A stretch of DNA of 64,000 nt, from assembly GCA_963785155.1 (NCBI GenBank), contig CAWAUB010000007.1, positions 248,001 to 312,000 of the forward strand, in the 5' to 3' direction. Shown piece after piece: positions 19,912-27,931 of the stretch. Within the stretch, counting starts at the first letter, position 1; each line of letters begins with the position of its first letter. The translations under genes were made by a program, and so were the position numbers. The stretch is from DASUSH01 sp963785155 (GTDB lineage: Bacteria > Actinomycetota > Thermoleophilia > Solirubrobacterales > 70-9). The notes below the pieces were generated by a model that ran no database searches, was not told the DNA's origin, and saw only the letters and a list, made by a program, of their open reading frames with translations.

Positions 19912-19968
19912 TTCCGCTGCAGACAGGGGCCCGGGACGGCCGGGCGCCGTTCCTACACTCCGGCAGCG

Positions 19969-21057
19969 ATGACCGTCGTCGTCAAGCTGGGCTCCTCCAT
20001 AGTCGCCGCCGAGACCGGCGAGCTGCGCTCCGACGTGCTCGATTCGGTCTGCGCGCAGGTCGCCGAGCTGCACGAGGGCGGGGAGGAGGTGGCGATGGTC
20101 ACCTCCGGTGCGATCGCGCGGGGACGGCGGGTCATGGGACTCGCCGAGCGGCCGCGGGCGATCGACGAGCTTCAGGCCGCCTCCGCCGTCGGGCAGGGCT
20201 CGCTCTTCCGCGCCTACGAGGAGCGGCTCGCCCGCGCCGACGTGCATGCCGCACAGGTCCTGCTCACTTCCGCGGACATCGCCGCCCGGGCGAACTACCT
20301 GAACGCACGGGGGACGCTGCGCCGCCTGCTCGACTGGCACGTCGTCCCGGTCGTCAACGAGAACGACACGACCGCGACCGATGAGATCACGTTCGGTGAC
20401 AACGACTTCCTCTCGGCGCAGGTCGCGATCCTGCTGGAGGCGCGCCTGCTGGTCCTCCTCTCCGACGTCGACGGCGTCCATACCGCCGATCCGCGCCGTG
20501 ACCCGGAGGCGGCGCTGGTCGAGCGGGTGGACGACTTCGGTGAGCTCGCCGCGCTCGAGATCGGCGAGGGGACTTCGCCGTTCGGCCTGGGCGGGATGTC
20601 GTCGAAGGTCGCCGCGGCGGAGATGGCCAGTTCATCCGGGATCCCGGTCGTGATCTGCGACGGGACCGAGGACGGGACGCTGCGCACGGCCGTCGCGGGG
20701 GAGCCGGTCGGGACGCTCTTCACGCCGCGCGCCGAGCGCACCGCGAGCTTCAAGCTCTGGCTGCGCTACGCGAAGCCCGCGCGGGGGCGGATCGTCGTCG
20801 ACGACGGCGCCGCGCGGGTCCTGCGCGAGCAGGGCTCCAGCCTGCTGCCGGTCGGAATCGTCGAGGTCGGCGGCCGGTTCGCGGCTGGGGACGCGGTCGA
20901 GGTGGTCGCCGACGGCTCGGTCGTCGGCAAGGGGATCTCGAACTACTCAGCCGAGGAGCTCGGCCGGATCAAGGGGCTCCGCACGGACCGCGTCCGCGAG
21001 GTGATCCCGCACGCCTCGGAGGAGGCCGTGCACCGGGACAACTTCGTGCTGGCGTAA
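19969..21057 (+). CDS. proB: Glutamate 5-kinase
   Basis: First step of proline synthesis: ATP-dependent phosphorylation of glutamate to gamma-glutamyl phosphate. The 362-residue protein has an amino-acid kinase domain (1-255; VVKLGSS, VTSGAIA, NENDTTATDEITFGDND, LLSDVDGV, GGMSSKV) followed by a PUA domain (about 270-350). Length and both domains are normal. proA lies 0.7 kb downstream, separated by an inverted-repeat element and the opposite-strand gloA, so the two genes are not in one simple operon. Confidence 0.97.
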   Translation: MTVVVKLGSSIVAAETGELRSDVLDSVCAQVAELHEGGEEVAMVTSGAIARGRRVMGLAERPRAIDELQAASAVGQGSLFRAYEERLARADVHAAQVLLTSADIAARANYLNARGTLRRLLDWHVVPVVNENDTTATDEITFGDNDFLSAQVAILLEARLLVLLSDVDGVHTADPRRDPEAALVERVDDFGELAALEIGEGTSPFGLGGMSSKVAAAEMASSSGIPVVICDGTEDGTLRTAVAGEPVGTLFTPRAERTASFKLWLRYAKPARGRIVVDDGAARVLREQGSSLLPVGIVEVGGRFAAGDAVEVVADGSVVGKGISNYSAEELGRIKGLRTDRVREVIPHASEEAVHRDNFVLA

Positions 21058-21068
21058 AAGCGTCTAGA

Positions 21069-21330
21069 GACGAAAGCGCCGCGTCCGCGCCGAGAGGCGC
21101 CCAGGTGGCGGGCAAGTAGGGCAGCGAGTTCGGGGAGTTTCGGCAGCCTCCGATGGTTTGTCCCCCCTATAGCGGGGTCAATCCATCACAAGTCGATGAA
21201 AAGGCAGCGATCGATGGATTTGGTGGCCTATTGACCCGCAAATCCATCAAACGTCGCCGGAAACCCCTGTCGATATCCCTTACTTGCCCGCGACCTGGGC
21301 GCCTCGCGGCGCGGACGCAGCGGTTTCGTC
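21069..21330. repeat. 262-bp element with 53-bp terminal inverted repeats
   Basis: The left arm (21069-21121) and right arm (21277-21330) are reverse complements at about 49 of 53 positions with one single-base gap. The 155-bp interior has a further inverted pair, GGGTCAAT (21175-21182) and ATTGACCC (21230-21237). It also has three copies of AATCCATC (two direct, near 21180 and 21241, one inverted near 21213). Interior base composition is lower in GC than the surroundings. It lies between the convergent genes proB and gloA. It could be a MITE-like element, a structured RNA or a strong bidirectional terminator. Confidence 0.75.
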
Positions 21331-21346
21331 CCTTCGTAGCCGGCTC

Positions 21347-21721
21347 TCAGGAACGGTCGATCAGCTCGACCCGGTAGCCGTCGGGGTCGCGCACGAAGCA
21401 GATCAGGGAGCCGCCCTCGCGGACCCGGTAGGGCGGCTTCTCGGGCTCGATGCCCTGGGTGGCGAGGTGCTCGAGGGTGGAATTGAGGTCGTCGACCGCG
21501 ATCGCGACGTGGTTGTAGCCGGTGCCCATCTCGTACTCGGTGACGCCGTGGTTGTAGGTGAGCTCGAGCTTGTCGCCGTCGCCGGGCAGGCCCATGAAGA
21601 CGTTGATCGCCTCGTCGCGGATGGGCTTTCGGCGGCGCTCCTCGAAGCCGAGCGCCTCGTAGAAGGCGACGGATCGGTCGATATCGCCGATTCGGTAACA
21701 GGTGTGGATCAGCTCTGCCAT
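21347..21721 (-). CDS. gloA: Lactoylglutathione lyase (glyoxalase I)
   Basis: A 124-residue vicinal-oxygen-chelate protein strongly resembling bacterial GloA over its whole length. It shows the four metal ligands H6, E53 (LELTYNHGV), H71 (YNHVAIAV) and E119 (DPDGYRVELID). It detoxifies methylglyoxal as the hemithioacetal. Actinobacteria generally use mycothiol or other thiols rather than glutathione, so the physiological thiol is uncertain. The gene is transcribed against proB and divergently from proA; its start is 48 nt from the proA start. Confidence 0.88.
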   Translation of the reverse strand: MAELIHTCYRIGDIDRSVAFYEALGFEERRRKPIRDEAINVFMGLPGDGDKLELTYNHGVTEYEMGTGYNHVAIAVDDLNSTLEHLATQGIEPEKPPYRVREGGSLICFVRDPDGYRVELIDRS

Positions 21722-21769
21722 GGGATCTGGGCCCCTCGTCCCCGTACCGACGACGGTTACCCTAGAAGC

Positions 21770-23035
21770 ATGGCGACGGTCACACGCTCCACGCTTGAGG
21801 TCTGCGAGTCCGCGAAGGCGGCGTCGCACCTCCTTGGCAACGTCGATACGGCGACCAAGGACGCTGCGCTCGAACGGGCGGCGGAGCTGCTCGCCGAGCG
21901 GACCGACGAGATCCTGGAGGCCAACGCGGCCGACCTGGAGGCCGGCCGGGAGGCCGGGCTCGACGCGGCGCTGATCGACCGGTTGACGCTCGATCACCAG
22001 CGGATCGCGGGGATCGCCGAGGGCGTGCGGGCGATCATCGCGCTCGACGACCCCGTCGGCGAGCTGCTCGAGGAGCGCACACTGGAGTCCGGGGTGGAGC
22101 TGCGGAAGGTCCGGGTCCCGCTCGGCGTCGTCGGCGTCGTCTACGAGGCGCGGCCGAACGTGACCGTGGACTGCGCCGCGCTGACCCTGAAGAGCGGTAA
22201 CGCGATCGTGCTGCGCGGATCGTCCAGCGCGGCGGGTTCGAACGCGGTGCTCGCGCAGATCATGCAGGAGGCGGTCGCCGAGGCGGGCCTGCCGGAGGGC
22301 TCGGTCGAGTTGCTCGGGACGGGTGAGCGGGCGGAGCTCGGTGAGCTGGCCACGGCCGAGGGGCTTGTGGACCTGTTGATCCCGCGCGGCGGTGAGGGGC
22401 TGAAGGCCGCGCTCGCGGAGGTCGCGACGGTTCCGGTGATGTACGCGGCCTCGGGCAACTGCCACGTCTACGTGCACGCCGACGCCGACCTCGAGGCCGC
22501 ACGGAAGATTGCCTACAACGCGAAGGTGCAGCGGCCCGGGGTATGCAATTCGGCGGAGACCTTGATCGTCCACTCCGAGGTCGCGGGCGAGTTCCTCCCC
22601 GGCGTGCTCGCCGAGCTGCGCGGCGCGGGCGTCGAGCTGGTCGGCGACGAGCGAGCGCGTGCGGCGGCCGGCGGCGTCGAGGTCGGCGAGGCGACCGAAG
22701 AGGATTGGCGGACGGAGTACCTGGGGCTGAAGATGGCGGTCGGTGTGGTCGACTCGCTCGCGGAGGCGATCGAGCACGTGAACGAGTACGGCAGTGGCCA
22801 CTCTGAGGCGATCATCACCGGCTCGCAGGAGGTGGGCGATCAGTTCACCGGCTTGGTGGACGCCGCCTGCGTCTACGTCAACGCGTCGACGCGATTCACC
22901 GACGGCTTCGTTTTCGGGATGGGGGCCGAGATCGGCAACTCCACGCAGAAGCTGCACGCGCGCGGCCCGATCGGCCTCCGCGAGCTGACGACGATGAAGT
23001 ACGTGCTCCACGGCACCGGCCAGGTGCGGGAGTAA
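21770..23035 (+). CDS. proA: Gamma-glutamyl phosphate reductase
   Basis: Second proline-biosynthesis enzyme: NADPH-dependent reduction of glutamyl phosphate to the semialdehyde. The 421-residue aldehyde-dehydrogenase-fold protein has LGVVGVVYEARPNVTVD and LKSGNAIVLRGSS in the cofactor domain. The catalytic Cys is in QRPGVCNSAETLIV, and the usual C-terminal TTMKYVLHGTGQVR is present. The ATG at 21770 is chosen because a longer reading would overlap gloA on the other strand. The preceding promoter region is shared with the divergent gloA. Confidence 0.97.
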   Translation: MATVTRSTLEVCESAKAASHLLGNVDTATKDAALERAAELLAERTDEILEANAADLEAGREAGLDAALIDRLTLDHQRIAGIAEGVRAIIALDDPVGELLEERTLESGVELRKVRVPLGVVGVVYEARPNVTVDCAALTLKSGNAIVLRGSSSAAGSNAVLAQIMQEAVAEAGLPEGSVELLGTGERAELGELATAEGLVDLLIPRGGEGLKAALAEVATVPVMYAASGNCHVYVHADADLEAARKIAYNAKVQRPGVCNSAETLIVHSEVAGEFLPGVLAELRGAGVELVGDERARAAAGGVEVGEATEEDWRTEYLGLKMAVGVVDSLAEAIEHVNEYGSGHSEAIITGSQEVGDQFTGLVDAACVYVNASTRFTDGFVFGMGAEIGNSTQKLHARGPIGLRELTTMKYVLHGTGQVRE

Positions 23036-23066
23036 GGGACTCCAGGAGCGAACTGTCCCCCGTTTT

Positions 23067-23663
23067 CGCATCGGCGTCCTCGGCTCGGCCTTCAACCCTC
23101 CCCACCTGGGTCACATCGTGCTGGCCGAGGAGGCGCGGACGCAGCTCGATCTCGACCGGGTGTTGCTGATGCCGACCGGACTGGCTCCGCACAAGACGAT
23201 CGAGGACGATCCCGGTGTGGACGCGCGGGGGGAGATGGCGCGGCTGGCGGCGGAGGTGGGGGAGGGGCTCGAGGTCTCCGACCTGGAGTTGCGGCGGGAC
23301 GGCCCCTCGTATGCGTATGAGACGGTCGAGGTGCTGCGCGGCGACGAGCCGGAGGCGGAGGTCGTCTGGCTGATGGGCGCGGATGCGGCGCTGGGGCTTG
23401 AATCGTGGGAGAAGCCGGAGCGGTTCGTCGAACTGGCGCGGCTGGGGATCGCGGCCCGGGAGGGCGTCATGCGATCGGACCTCGACGAGGTGCTCGGGCG
23501 ACTTGGTGTGGCGGAAGAGAGGGCGGCGGCGATCGAGATGCCGACGATCGGGATCTCCTCGTCGGAGGTCCGGGAAAGGGTTCGTGAGGGCCGGCCGATC
23601 GGCCATCTTGTGCCGGCGGGCGTGGGCGAGTTGATCGGGGAGCGAGGCCTGTATGGAGGCTGA
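23067..23663 (+). CDS. nadD: Nicotinate-nucleotide adenylyltransferase, start codon unresolved
   Basis: NadD adenylates nicotinate mononucleotide in NAD synthesis. The nucleotidyltransferase motif (RIGVLGSAFNPPHLGH) begins at 23067, the GADAALGLESWEKPE region follows, and the ISSSEVRERV motif closes the domain. No ATG, GTG or TTG precedes 23067 in this frame back to a stop at 22995; the first canonical codon, GTG 23118, would remove the essential motif. An AGGAG at 23043-23047 followed by CTG at 23053 in another frame suggests a missing base in the C-run at 23057-23061. The end overlaps rsfS by 11 nt. Confidence 0.88.
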   Translation, partial: RIGVLGSAFNPPHLGHIVLAEEARTQLDLDRVLLMPTGLAPHKTIEDDPGVDARGEMARLAAEVGEGLEVSDLELRRDGPSYAYETVEVLRGDEPEAEVVWLMGADAALGLESWEKPERFVELARLGIAAREGVMRSDLDEVLGRLGVAEERAAAIEMPTIGISSSEVRERVREGRPIGHLVPAGVGELIGERGLYGG

Positions 23664-24018
23664 GAGCGTGGCGGGGCCGCTCGATTCGGAGGAGCTGGCG
23701 CGGCGGCTCGCAGCGATCGCGGACGAGAAGCAGGGGACGGACATCACGGTCCTCGACATGCGCGGGCTCGTCGGCTACACGGACTTCCTCGTCCTCGCGA
23801 CCGCGCGCAATGAGCGGTTGGCGAAGGCGATCGCCGACGACGCGCGGCTGCAGCTGAAGCGGGATGGGATGCTGCCGGCGCGCGCGGAGGGGGAGCGGGA
23901 GTCGCGGTGGATCCTGCTCGACTACATCGACGCGGTCCTCCATCTGTTCGTGCCGGAGACGCGCGACCTCTACCGGCTCGAGCAACTCTGGGGCGAGGCA
24001 CCCAGACTCGAGCTCTGA
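23653..24018 (+). CDS. rsfS: Ribosomal silencing factor RsfS
   Basis: A 121-residue protein of the RsfS/Iojap family, which binds L14 and blocks subunit joining under starvation. Typical residues are the DITVLDMRGLVGYTDFLVLATA strand, the R.WILLDYIDAVLHLF segment and the YRLEQLWGEAPR end. The start lies inside the nadD 3' end, and the nadD-rsfS pair is widely conserved. Confidence 0.95.
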   Translation: MEAESVAGPLDSEELARRLAAIADEKQGTDITVLDMRGLVGYTDFLVLATARNERLAKAIADDARLQLKRDGMLPARAEGERESRWILLDYIDAVLHLFVPETRDLYRLEQLWGEAPRLEL

Positions 24019-24081
24019 GTCGCGAGTTTCGTCCGACGGCGGCCGTAGCTTGCGGCCATCGGCGGAGGGCTCTTCAAGCGT

Positions 24082-24768
24082 GTGCTGCTCGGCTACCGGC
24101 CCGCGGAGGTCGACGCGGCGCTTGCCGGTCGCGACGCCGCGCTTGCGGTGCGCGGTGCGGAGCTGGTGCAGTGGCAGGGGGCGGTCGCCGAGCGGGACGC
24201 GCTGATCGTCGCCCGCGACGAGCGGATCGAGGAGCTCGACCGGCTCGGGGCGCATCTGTCGCGCCTGGTCGTTCAGCGGGAGCGGGATCTTGGTGAGCTG
24301 CGGGAGCAGATCGACGAGGTCTGCTCGCAGGCGCGTGGGTATGCGACGAGGGTGCGGATGCAGGCGCTGCGGCAGGCGGCGACGATCGCAGGCGGGAACG
24401 GAAATGGGAACGGGAGCCATTCGCCGGAGGAGCCGGTCGAGGCTGAGGCGGAGCAGGAGAGTGGCTTCGGCGTGCGTGCGGCGGCGCCGGCGGATTTGTT
24501 CGAGGGGATCGTCCAGTTGGAGATCGGCCCGCTCGCCGACTTTTCGCAGCTCGTCGGCTTCGAGGATGCGGCGGGCTCGATCGACGGGACCAGCGGGATC
24601 TCGGTGACCCGGTTCTCCCGGGGCCGTGCGTCGCTCGACGTGCGGCTGTCGAAGCCGATCGACCTGATCCGGGAGCTGGGGGAGCGGAGCCCGTTCGACT
24701 TCAAGGTGCGCAGCCTGCGCGACGGCCGCCTCATCCTCGACCTCGACGACGAGGCCGAGGCGGCGTAG
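24082..24768 (+). CDS. DivIVA-like coiled-coil protein with uncharacterised C-terminal domain
   Basis: A 228-residue protein. The N-terminus has GYRPAEVDAALAGRDAAL, recalling the DivIVA/GpsB GY-x-x-x-EVD motif. A helical region (about 10-95) rich in Arg/Glu/Asp and likely a coiled coil follows. An Asn/Gly and acidic linker (about 100-125) leads to a compact C-terminal domain of about 90 residues ending in DGRLILDLDDE. The same frame reads GGGLFKRVLLGY upstream of the GTG, but no canonical start is found there. A link to polar growth is only suggested by the motif. Confidence 0.6.
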   Translation: MLLGYRPAEVDAALAGRDAALAVRGAELVQWQGAVAERDALIVARDERIEELDRLGAHLSRLVVQRERDLGELREQIDEVCSQARGYATRVRMQALRQAATIAGGNGNGNGSHSPEEPVEAEAEQESGFGVRAAAPADLFEGIVQLEIGPLADFSQLVGFEDAAGSIDGTSGISVTRFSRGRASLDVRLSKPIDLIRELGERSPFDFKVRSLRDGRLILDLDDEAEAA

Positions 24769-24854
24769 CCATCGTTACCTAATCGCAACCGGCCGGCAGG
24801 CCGCGCTCGGTAATCTGCGTCTCCAGGGAAGGACGACCGAAGGGAGTGGCGGGA

Positions 24855-26557
24855 ATGAGTGGTGGATCGCGGCTGGTATGGATGCTCTGCGTCCTCACGT
24901 TGGGTTTGCTCGTGGCGGCGGCTCCCGCGTCCGCGAACGACTACACGCCGAGCGGGACGATCGTCACCAACTCGGACTTCACGCCGCAGGCGAACGGCTA
25001 CTCGTTCGACAACTACGGGAACGAGAACAACCCGAAGAACCTGGGCGCGGAGGAGATGCGCAAGCTGTTCGGGCCGTCGGTGTGTATGGGTGGCTCTGCG
25101 TCCGGCACGTGTGACCTGATCCCGGCCGCGAAGGCGTGGCGGGACTCGCAAAACCAGAGCATGAATGGCGGGCATTGCGAGGGCTTCGCGGTGACGGCGA
25201 GCTTCTTTCACTCCGGAGTGGGCGAGCCGTCGACGCCGGAGCCGTTCGGGTCCGGCACGGTGCCCGGCGTCCAGCTGCCGGGCAACGACGGGATCCAGAG
25301 TCACATCGCCTACGGCTACGTGTTCCAGAATTTGAAGTCGGTCTCCACGACGAAGGTCAATGCGTCGCCGGGGGCGGTACTCGACGACCTCTCGACCGCG
25401 CTCGCCAACAAGGAGCCGGTGGTGCTCGGCATCTACAAGCGCGGGTTCAAGGGCGGCCACGCGATCACGCCGATCGCGATCGAGGATCGTGGGAACGGGG
25501 TCTTCGCGATCCTGGTCTACGACAACAACTACCCCAACACGACGCGCGCGGTGATCGTCGACCGCAACGCGCAGACGTGGAATTACAAGGGGTCGACGAA
25601 CCCGGCTGAGCCGGCCGATGTCTATGAGGGCGATGGGAGTTCCAACACGCTCGAGGTGGAGCATGTGCGCAACGGGCTCGGCGTGCAGCCGTGCCCGTTC
25701 TGCCCTGGGTCCGAGGCGCGTGGTCTCAGTGGCGGGGGAGAGGCGCAGCTGATCTGGGAGGGCGACCCGACCGACGGAGAGCACTCCGACATTGCGATCG
25801 TGGCCGACGGGTACCGCGCCGAGCTCACCGAGGACGGCGTGGTGAACGAGATCCCGAACGTTGAGGTGGTTGTGCCGAAGCTGGGTGGCGGGGACGACGG
25901 TGATGGCGACGGCGATGGTGATGGTGGCGGGGATGGCAATGGCGGTGGGGGAGACGGTGACGGCGGTGACGGCGGTGATGGCGGCGACGGCGGTGATGGC
26001 GCCGACGGTGGCGGTGTCGCGGTCTGGGACCAGTCGGCGCCGCCGGTGTTCGATGTGCCGGCCGGCCTCGACTTCGATGTCGAGTTCGAGGGAGCCGACC
26101 TGGAGGAGGACGCGACCGAGGGGATCTCGCTGGTCCGCGAGGAGCTCAGCGTCACCCTCGATGAGCTCGAACTGGAGCCGGGCGACGACCAGAACTTCCG
26201 GGTTCGGGACGAGCGGATCTCGTTCGACAATCGCTCCGACCACGCGGTGTCGCCGGAGATCGGTTACGGCGATGTCGACGGCGGCAGCGGGTACGAGGTG
26301 ACGGTCGAGACGGATGGGATCGACGAGGGCGCGAAGATCGTGCTCGACGCCAATCCGGACCGCAAGAAGCTCGAGATCGAGTTCGTCGGGCGCGGTAAGG
26401 AGACGGGCCAGGTGACGGTCGACCGTTCGCAAGACGGACGAGGACGGCGACGTCGACAGGGCGCAGACACCGATCGACGAAGCTCGACGGCGGCGACGAC
26501 GGCACGATCTCCTACTCCAACAAGGCCATCAGGGACGGCAAGCTCGAGCTGGAGTAG
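24855..26557 (+). CDS. Secreted papain-fold-like protein with Gly/Asp linker, frameshifted near 3' end
   Basis: ATG 24855 follows AGGGAG (24841-24846) and gives a signal peptide ending APASA. The N-terminal half contains MNGGHCEGFAV, GGHAITPIAI and LVYDNNYP in order, a plausible Cys-His-Asn triad of a papain-like fold. A stretch of about 50 residues of Asp/Gly repeats separates it from a beta-rich C-terminal domain. Near 26425 and 26480 the frame shifts twice by +1; with both bases removed the protein ends KLELE after 566 residues. No close family name is recognised, and peptidase activity is a guess from the residue pattern. Confidence 0.6.
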
Positions 26558-26623
26558 CCAGCCGCCGAAAAGTCACACTCTCGGCACACTTTCCGGCTCT
26601 GTAGAGCCATTTCCCGCCGGTCG

Positions 26624-27280
26624 GTGTGGGAACATGCGTTCGTGGAATGGAACCCCAATCACCTCGGGTGTGTCGCGGAAACCGCGATCGCGCTGGAAGC
26701 GATGCGGCTCGGGGTCGAGGTCTACAAGCCGATCTCCGAGCACGCTCGCGCCGATCTGATTTTCGGCGTCGAGGGCAGGCCCTATCGGGTCCAATGCAAG
26801 TCCGGTCAGCGGAAAGGCGACGTGATCAGCGCCTGCTTCGTCAGTTCTTGGCTTTCGCCCACGGGCTACGTCCGACGTGGCTATACCTCTGAGGAGATCG
26901 ACCTCTTCGCCGTTCATTGCCATGAGCTAGACCGGAACTTTCTGCTCCCGATCGAGCTCGTTGACGGCCAGGGAACATTCCATCTTCGTCTTGCTCCTCC
27001 CAAGAATTCGCAGCGTGCCTCGTTACACTTTGCGACCGATCACACCCTCGCTGGGGCTGTAGCTCAGTTGGAAGTAGCGCCGCCGTGGCACGGCGGAGGT
27101 CGTCGGTTCGAGTCCGACCAGCTCCACTCCCCTGAAGCAGACGCAAGTACGCCAGTCATCAACGTCGGCGCACACGAATTCCGCAACCGTTTCGGCTGGT
27201 ACATGCAACGCGCCGCGGCCGGCGAAGAGATCCGCGTGAGCAGGCGCGGCAAGCCTTACGTCCGCCTCCTCGCCGCCTGA
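26624..27280 (+). CDS. PD-(D/E)XK endonuclease ORF reading through tRNA-Ala into a Phd-type antitoxin domain
   Basis: A 218-codon ORF in three parts. Residues about 10-140 match group I intron-type PD-(D/E)XK nucleases (I-Ssp6803I-like), with E19, D44 and Q57-x-K59 at the spacing I recall for that enzyme. Residues 144-168 are the in-frame translation of tRNA-Ala (GAVAQLE...). Residues 179-218 are a Phd/YefM antitoxin DNA-binding domain (GAHEFRNRFGWYMQRAAAGEE). There is no stop between the parts and no canonical start for the antitoxin part. No toxin gene follows. Whether a fusion is ever made is unknown: tRNA processing would cut such an mRNA. GTG 26642 is an alternative start. Confidence 0.6.
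   Translation: MWEHAFVEWNPNHLGCVAETAIALEAMRLGVEVYKPISEHARADLIFGVEGRPYRVQCKSGQRKGDVISACFVSSWLSPTGYVRRGYTSEEIDLFAVHCHELDRNFLLPIELVDGQGTFHLRLAPPKNSQRASLHFATDHTLAGAVAQLEVAPPWHGGGRRFESDQLHSPEADASTPVINVGAHEFRNRFGWYMQRAAAGEEIRVSRRGKPYVRLLAA
27053..27126 (+). tRNA. tRNA-Ala(GGC)
   Basis: A 74-nt cloverleaf. The acceptor stem GGGGCTG/CAGCTCC includes the G3-U70 wobble, the alanine identity element. The anticodon stem is CCGCC/GGCGG with anticodon GGC at 27087-27089, the T arm is GTCGG-TTCGAGT-CCGAC and the discriminator is A. The D stem has only three good pairs plus a C/U mismatch or a bulged T near 27075. CCA is not encoded. It lies wholly inside the nuclease/antitoxin ORF. Confidence 0.95.
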
Positions 27281-27325
27281 AACTCGAGTCATCCACTCGT
27301 CCATCCTCGACGTAGGATCACCCTG

Positions 27326-27931
27326 ATGGACCCGAAGCTCATGCGCGTGGGGACGAACGGCCAGTCCCTGACCGCCCCCGACGGCCTGCGCATGACCCTC
27401 GTCGACACCCCCGCCGCCAACAACGGCCACCGCTTCGAGGCCGAGTGGCACGTCCCGCCCGGCGAGCGCCTCGTCGCCAAGGACCACTACCACCCGGCCG
27501 GCCCGGAGACCTGGAAGCTCCTCGAGGGCTCCGCCGGCTACCGGCTCGACGGCGCCGAGCACACCGCGACCGCCCCCTTCGAATACACCGTCCCCACCTC
27601 CACCTCCCACGGCCACCCGTGGAACACCGGCGAGACCACCCTCGTCGTCCGCCAGATCATCGACTCCCCCGACGAGCCACTCCCCGAGGTGATCGGCGGC
27701 GTCCAGGGCTTCTTCGAGACCCTCTTCGCCTACGCCCAGCGCGGTGAGCTGAACCACGAGGGCGAGATCAAGAGCAACCTCCAGAACCTCCTGACCATCC
27801 ACGATCTCCTCCTCGGTGGCAGCTACATCGCCGGCCCACCCAAGATCGTCCAGCGAATCGGCCTCGGCACCATCTCCGCCATCGCCCGAGCAACCGGCAA
27901 GCAGGCCTACGCCAAGCCCGAGTTCGACTAG
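27326..27931 (+). CDS. Cupin-domain protein
   Basis: A 201-residue soluble protein with one cupin core (about 35-115). Motif 1 is around KDHYHPAGPETWKLLEGSAGY, with His, His and Glu as likely metal ligands. Motif 2 is near SHGHPWNTGE. The C-terminal helical part (about 130-200) has no recognised domain. The function is unknown; cupins range from isomerases to dioxygenases. The stop overlaps the stop of the opposite-strand permease gene by 4 nt (CTAG). Confidence 0.75.
   Translation: MDPKLMRVGTNGQSLTAPDGLRMTLVDTPAANNGHRFEAEWHVPPGERLVAKDHYHPAGPETWKLLEGSAGYRLDGAEHTATAPFEYTVPTSTSHGHPWNTGETTLVVRQIIDSPDEPLPEVIGGVQGFFETLFAYAQRGELNHEGEIKSNLQNLLTIHDLLLGGSYIAGPPKIVQRIGLGTISAIARATGKQAYAKPEFD

Noticed and set aside
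21153..21377. 74-codon frame inside the inverted-repeat element
   Set aside because: It spans the core and right arm, has no recognisable motif or ribosome binding site, and is better explained by the repeat structure.
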